Origin: Verrucomicrobiota bacterium
Lineage (GTDB): Bacteria; Verrucomicrobiota; Verrucomicrobiia; Limisphaerales; UBA1096
DNA length: 19,098 nucleotides
Assembly (NCBI GenBank): GCA_003972865.1
Contig: QOAX01000026.1
Location: 1-19,098, forward strand
Direction: 5' to 3'
Part shown: positions 15,825-19,098 of the stretch, in pieces
Layout: every line of letters begins with the position of its first letter
Position numbering within the stretch: the stretch's first letter is position 1
Translations under genes and position numbers: made by a program
Notes under the pieces: generated by a model
Seen by the model: only the letters and a program-made list of their open reading frames with translations
Databases searched by the model: none
What the model was told of the DNA's origin: nothing

Positions 15825-17321
15825 ATGAACGAACACAACCCAATTAGAGAATCCGAACTCATGATGACGCGACGGCAGTTGTTTGGCCGCGCTGCGCTTG
15901 GCCTGGGCACCGCCGCCCTGGCCGACGTGCTTGGCCCGAGCCTGCTCGCCAACTCCGCTGGCCAAGCGGACGGCACGCACTTTGCGCCCAAGGCCAGGCG
16001 GGTGATTTATCTCTTCATGAGCGGCGGGCCAAGCCATCACGATCTCTGGAGCCACAAGCCGAAGATGCGCGAAATGTTCGGGAAGGCTTTGCCGGAACAC
16101 ATCCGCGACGGCCAACGCATCACCGGCATGACGGCCGGACAAAAGACGCTGCCGGTCTGCCCGAGCAAATACAAATACACGAGGCACGAAAACAACGACC
16201 AGGGCGTGTGGGTCAGCGAGTTGCTGCCGTACACGGCCCAAGTGGCGAAGGAGCTTTGCGTCGTGCACAGCACCTTCACCGAGGCGATCAACCACGACCC
16301 GGCGATCACGTACATCCAGACCGGCAGCCAGGTTCCCGGCCGGCCCAGCCTCGGCGCCTGGCTCAGTTACGGGCTGGGTCGCGTGAACGAGAACCTGCCA
16401 GGCTACGTCGTGATGCACGCCCGCTCGAGGTTCCCGGAGCAGAGCTTGTTCAACCGGCTTTGGGGAACCGGCTTCATGCCGTCCGAGCACCAGGGCGTGC
16501 TGTTGCGCAGCCAGGGCGACCCGGTGTTGTACCTGAAAAACCCGGCCGGCGTCACCGGCAAAGATCGCCGCGCCCAACTCGATACCTTGGCCGCCATCAA
16601 CCAGGCGCATTACAAGCAGTTCGCCGACCCGGAGATTTTGGCGCGCATCCAGCAACACGAGATGGCCTATCGCATGCAGACCTCCGTGCCGGAGCTGATG
16701 GACCTGACGGGCGAGAGCGACTCGACGTTTGAACTGTACGGCGAGGAGGCGCGCCAAGCCGGATCCTTTGCCGCCTGCTGCCTGAACGCCCGCCGCCTGG
16801 CCGAGCGCGGCGTGCGCAACATCCAGATTTTTCACCGTGGCTGGGACGCCCACGGCAGCCTGCCAAAGGAGCACGAGTCGCAGTGCAAAGACGTCGACCA
16901 GGCCAGCGCCGCACTCATCACCGACCTCCGGCAGCGCGGCATGCTCGACGAGACGCTGGTCGTCTGGGGCGGCGAATTCGGCCGCACCGCCTACTGCCAG
17001 GGCAAGCTGACTGAGACGAACTACGGGCGCGACCATCACCCGCGCTGTTTCACTACTTGGATGGCCGGCGGCGGCATCAAGCCCGGCATCACCTACGGCC
17101 GGACCGATGACTACGCCTACAACATCACCGATGCCGACGGCAACACGATCAAGCCGGCCAAGGATAAATGGACGCCCGGCACGATGCACATCCACGACCT
17201 CAACGCCACCATCCTCCACCAGTTGGGCATCGACCACAAACGATTGACCTATCGTTATCAGGGCCGTGACTTCCGCCTGACCGACGTCCACGGCCACGTC
17301 ATTCACGACATCATTACATGA
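15825..17321 (+). CDS. Tat-exported DUF1501 protein
   Basis: DUF1501 (PF07394) proteins belong to the alkaline phosphatase/sulfatase-like fold and are usually encoded right after a DUF1549/DUF1553 gene, as here. The 498-residue product has a twin-arginine signal, TRRQLFGRAALGLGTAALA (15-33), after a 14-residue leader typical of the family. The mature protein carries the diagnostic FMSGGPSHHDLWSHKP, GAWLSYGLG, RGVRNIQIFHRGWDAHG and LVVWGGEFGRTAY, then RDHHPRCFTTWMAGGGIKPG and HIHDLNATILHQLGIDHKRL, whose His and Asp residues are candidate metal ligands. No Shine-Dalgarno motif is seen. Its stop overlaps the start of the aminotransferase gene as ATGA. Confidence 0.94.
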   Translation: MNEHNPIRESELMMTRRQLFGRAALGLGTAALADVLGPSLLANSAGQADGTHFAPKARRVIYLFMSGGPSHHDLWSHKPKMREMFGKALPEHIRDGQRITGMTAGQKTLPVCPSKYKYTRHENNDQGVWVSELLPYTAQVAKELCVVHSTFTEAINHDPAITYIQTGSQVPGRPSLGAWLSYGLGRVNENLPGYVVMHARSRFPEQSLFNRLWGTGFMPSEHQGVLLRSQGDPVLYLKNPAGVTGKDRRAQLDTLAAINQAHYKQFADPEILARIQQHEMAYRMQTSVPELMDLTGESDSTFELYGEEARQAGSFAACCLNARRLAERGVRNIQIFHRGWDAHGSLPKEHESQCKDVDQASAALITDLRQRGMLDETLVVWGGEFGRTAYCQGKLTETNYGRDHHPRCFTTWMAGGGIKPGITYGRTDDYAYNITDADGNTIKPAKDKWTPGTMHIHDLNATILHQLGIDHKRLTYRYQGRDFRLTDVHGHVIHDIIT

Positions 17322-18439
17322 GTCATTTCAGCATCCCCGCCGCCTTCTCGCCTCCCGAACGACTGCTGCTTGGCCCCGGCCCCAGCAACGCCGCGCCCAC
17401 CGTGCTCGACGCGATGCAGTATCCGGTCGTCGGCCACCTCGACCCGACATTTGTCGGCTTGATGGAGGAGATCAAGTCGATGCTGCGGCATGTTTTCCAG
17501 ACTGAAAACGAAATGACGTTTCCGGTCAGCGCCACCGGCAGCGCCGGGATGGAGGCCTGCTTCGTCAACCTGCTCGAGCCGGGCGACGAGGTGCTCATCG
17601 GCGTCAATGGCGTGTTCGGCACGCGCATGTGCGACGTCGCCGAGCGCTGCGGCGCCACCGTCACCAAGGTCGAGGCCGAGTGGGGCACGATCATCGAGCC
17701 GTCGGCCATCGCCGCCGCGCTCGAGGGCCGCCAACCCAAACTCGTCGCCATCGTTCACGCCGAGACATCCACCGGGGCGCTCACGCCGGTCGAGGAAATC
17801 TCGCGCCTGGCCCGCGACGACGGCGCGTTGTTCGTGCTTGATACCGTGACGTCGCTTGGCGGCTGCCCGGTGGCGATCGACGACTGGCAGGTCGACGCCG
17901 TTTACAGCGGCACCCAGAAATGCCTGAGCTGCCCGCCGGGCCTCGCGCCGGTTTCGTTCAGCCCACGCGCGATGGACGTTATCACCGGTCGCAAAACCAA
18001 GGTGCAGAGCTGGTATCTCGACGTGAATTTCCTCGCGAGCTACTGGGGCTCCGAGCGCGTGTACCATCACACCGCGCCGATCTCGATGAATTACGCGCTG
18101 CACGAGGCGCTGCGCTTGGTCTTGGAGGAAGGGCTTGAGGCACGCTGGGCGCGGCACCGGCAGGCGCACGAAACGCTCAAGGCCGGCTTGGCCAAGCTCG
18201 GCCTCTCGATCACCTCGCAGGAGGGGCACCAACTTTGGCAGCTCAATGCCGTCGGCGTGCCGGACGGCGCGGACGAAGCCGGCGTGCGCGGTCGGTTGCT
18301 CAGCGACTTCGGCATCGAGGTTGGCCCCGGCCTTGGCCCTATGAAGGGCAAAATCTGGCGCGTTGGCCTCATGGGCCACAACGCCACCCCGGCCAACGTC
18401 GAGCGCTTCCTCGACGCCCTTGGCCAATGCCTCGGGTAA
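17318..18439 (+). CDS. Class V PLP aminotransferase (alanine/serine-glyoxylate type)
   Basis: Cytoplasmic pyridoxal-phosphate enzyme of the AGXT/SgaA group, which transfers the amino group of alanine or serine to glyoxylate or pyruvate. The 373-residue product starts with LLLGPGPSNAAPTVLDAM (17-34), the family opening. It has SATGSAGMEACFVNL (71-85) near the cofactor phosphate, HAETSTGALTP (147-157), FVLDTVTSLGG (172-182) with the Asp that contacts the PLP ring, and YSGTQKCLSCPPGLA (196-210) with Lys201 as the Schiff-base lysine. The C-terminus has KIWRVGLMGHNATPANVERF. No export signal is present, although its translation is coupled by a 4-bp overlap to an exported DUF1501 protein. Which donor and acceptor it uses cannot be read from the sequence. 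Confidence 0.9.
   Translation: MSHFSIPAAFSPPERLLLGPGPSNAAPTVLDAMQYPVVGHLDPTFVGLMEEIKSMLRHVFQTENEMTFPVSATGSAGMEACFVNLLEPGDEVLIGVNGVFGTRMCDVAERCGATVTKVEAEWGTIIEPSAIAAALEGRQPKLVAIVHAETSTGALTPVEEISRLARDDGALFVLDTVTSLGGCPVAIDDWQVDAVYSGTQKCLSCPPGLAPVSFSPRAMDVITGRKTKVQSWYLDVNFLASYWGSERVYHHTAPISMNYALHEALRLVLEEGLEARWARHRQAHETLKAGLAKLGLSITSQEGHQLWQLNAVGVPDGADEAGVRGRLLSDFGIEVGPGLGPMKGKIWRVGLMGHNATPANVERFLDALGQCLG
18186..18197. repeat. GCTTGGCCAAGC palindrome, copy 6
   Basis: Perfect 12-bp palindrome near the 3' end of the aminotransferase gene, encoding part of G-L-A-K-L. A related CTTGGCCAAT lies at 18419-18428. Confidence 0.9.
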
Positions 18440-18446
18440 AGCCAAG

Positions 18447-18462
18447 CCGCTTGGCCAAGCGG
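18447..18462. terminator. 16-bp palindrome between convergent genes (copy 7 of repeat, possible two-way terminator)
   Basis: CCGCTTGGCCAAGCGG is a perfect palindrome within the 26-bp gap between the stops of the aminotransferase and the NagB-fold gene. It contains CTTGGCCAAG at 18450-18459. As RNA it could fold on either strand, but a perfect palindrome leaves no loop unless the central bases stay unpaired, and no U-run follows. It may act as a weak bidirectional terminator or simply be another copy of the repeat. Confidence 0.45.
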
Positions 18463-18465
18463 TGC

Positions 18466-19098
18466 TCAGTGCATCTCGACGGCGCAGGTTCCGAGGCCGC
18501 CTCGGTAGTAGTTGAACTGCACGTTCGGGTGGCCGGCAAGCAGCGACATCGGCACTGCGGAGTCGGCGATGCCCTTCGAAATCATCAGCGCGGTGAGCCG
18601 TTGGCCGAACGGGTTGTCGTGCGTGCCGGCGTGCCAGATGCTGACCTTCTCCGCCTGCCACGTTTCCACCGGGCCAACGGTGACCGCGCGTGGCGGCACC
18701 ATGCTGATGTTGCCGCCGCCGGAGGTGCGGGCGTTCTGCGCGAGGGTGATCGGGTGCAGTTCGACGATGCGCGTGGCCAGTTTGCGGTATTCTTCCGGCG
18801 ACGGCGGCGCGTCGGCGTGAGCGCCCTCGCGGCGGAGCGGGTCGTTGAAGGCCCAGTGCTTGATGTCGCCCTGACCGCCCTGCATTACGGCGCACCGCAC
18901 GCCGTCCCAACTCGCGCGGAACGCCTCGGTGTCGGCGATGGGGAAGTGCAGATTCTCCTCCGGCATCGCCTGGCCGGTTGCGATGCGGTCGAAGCACAAC
19001 TCGCGGTCGGCCCGCTCAAATGACAGCGGGTGGTCGGTCGGCACTTCGCGGCCGTCGTCGCCGATCCATTCGTCCATGCCCCAGAAATGCGCGTGTTG
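18466..19098 (-). CDS. NagB-fold sugar isomerase/deaminase-like protein, N-terminus beyond the window
   Basis: The last 210 residues of a glucosamine-6-phosphate deaminase-like protein; the frame stays open through the right edge, and about 60 N-terminal residues are probably missing compared with the 266-residue E. coli NagB. HFWGMDEWIG (5-14 of the visible part) matches NMDEYVG of NagB, including the Asp72 position. HPLSFERADRELCF and MPEENLHFP follow in the NagB order. GGQGDIKHWAFNDP aligns with GNDGHIAFNEP: the catalytic His is kept, but the Asp141 position holds Ile, with an Asp one place earlier, and Glu148 is Asp. VPPRAVTVGPVETWQAEKVS matches the following strand and helix, but the phosphate-contacting Lys of NagB (GSQKA) is replaced in AGTHDN. 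It is therefore a divergent member, and its reaction should not be assumed to be glucosamine-6-phosphate deamination. Confidence 0.8.
   Translation of the reverse strand, partial: QHAHFWGMDEWIGDDGREVPTDHPLSFERADRELCFDRIATGQAMPEENLHFPIADTEAFRASWDGVRCAVMQGGQGDIKHWAFNDPLRREGAHADAPPSPEEYRKLATRIVELHPITLAQNARTSGGGNISMVPPRAVTVGPVETWQAEKVSIWHAGTHDNPFGQRLTALMISKGIADSAVPMSLLAGHPNVQFNYYRGGLGTCAVEMH

Noticed and set aside
15579..17306. 575-codon minus-strand frame opposite DUF1501
   Set aside because: Same reason: high-GC antisense shadow of a well-supported gene.
17303..18997. 564-codon minus-strand frame covering the aminotransferase
   Set aside because: It crosses two well-supported genes in the wrong frame and shows Arg/Ala/Gly-rich low-information translation.
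12266..19098. Complete sialic acid degradation pathway (sialidase plus NagB)
   Set aside because: The propeller protein lacks confirmable sialidase catalytic residues, the NagB-like protein is divergent and on the opposite strand, and no sialic acid lyase, kinase or epimerase is present.

Overview
The window most resembles a chromosomal segment of a Verrucomicrobiota (or closely related PVC-group) bacterium. The evidence is a prepilin-like protein with the LIELLVVIAIIAILAALLLP helix usual in that phylum, a PSCyt1/DUF1549/DUF1553 cytochrome-type gene followed by a DUF1501 gene, twin-arginine exported proteins, an MlrC-type M81 protein, high GC by eye, and weak or absent Shine-Dalgarno sites on many genes. 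This taxonomic call is inference.

Left half (1-7940, all minus strand): a nitrogen-acquisition operon read right to left. The order is an outer-membrane porin, urtA (urea-binding lipoprotein), urtB and urtC (permeases), urtD and urtE (ATPases), then ureA, ureB and the start of ureC (urease). The layout describes a full route: urea crosses the outer membrane by the porin, is captured and imported by UrtABCDE, and is hydrolysed to ammonia by urease. No ureD lies between the transporter and ureA, so urease accessory genes must be beyond the left edge or elsewhere. The operon carries RNA-level punctuation: a long intercistronic hairpin between urtA and urtB, a palindrome with a short U-run at the urtE/ureA boundary, and a structured leader in front of the porin. 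A sigma-54-like promoter candidate lies about 180 bp upstream of the porin.

Middle (7941-9366): a roughly 480 bp intergenic region with the operon leader and promoter candidates, then a prepilin-like gene broken by one in-frame TAG.

Right half (9367-18439, plus strand): six closely spaced genes. They encode a Tat-exported protein of unknown function, an MlrC/M81 protein, a secreted sialidase-fold protein, a PSCyt1/DUF1549/DUF1553 protein, a Tat-exported DUF1501 protein, and a class V PLP aminotransferase whose start overlaps the DUF1501 stop. This looks like a catabolic cluster whose substrate cannot be read from the sequence. A convergent NagB-fold sugar isomerase-like gene with altered active-site positions runs off the right edge.

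Separately, the 10-bp palindrome CTTGGCCAAG occurs seven times in 19 kb, in coding frames of different phase and between genes, with larger versions of 12 to 16 bp. By composition about 0.02 copies would be expected. This resembles a highly iterated palindrome (as HIP1 in cyanobacteria) and is the most unexpected signal in the window.
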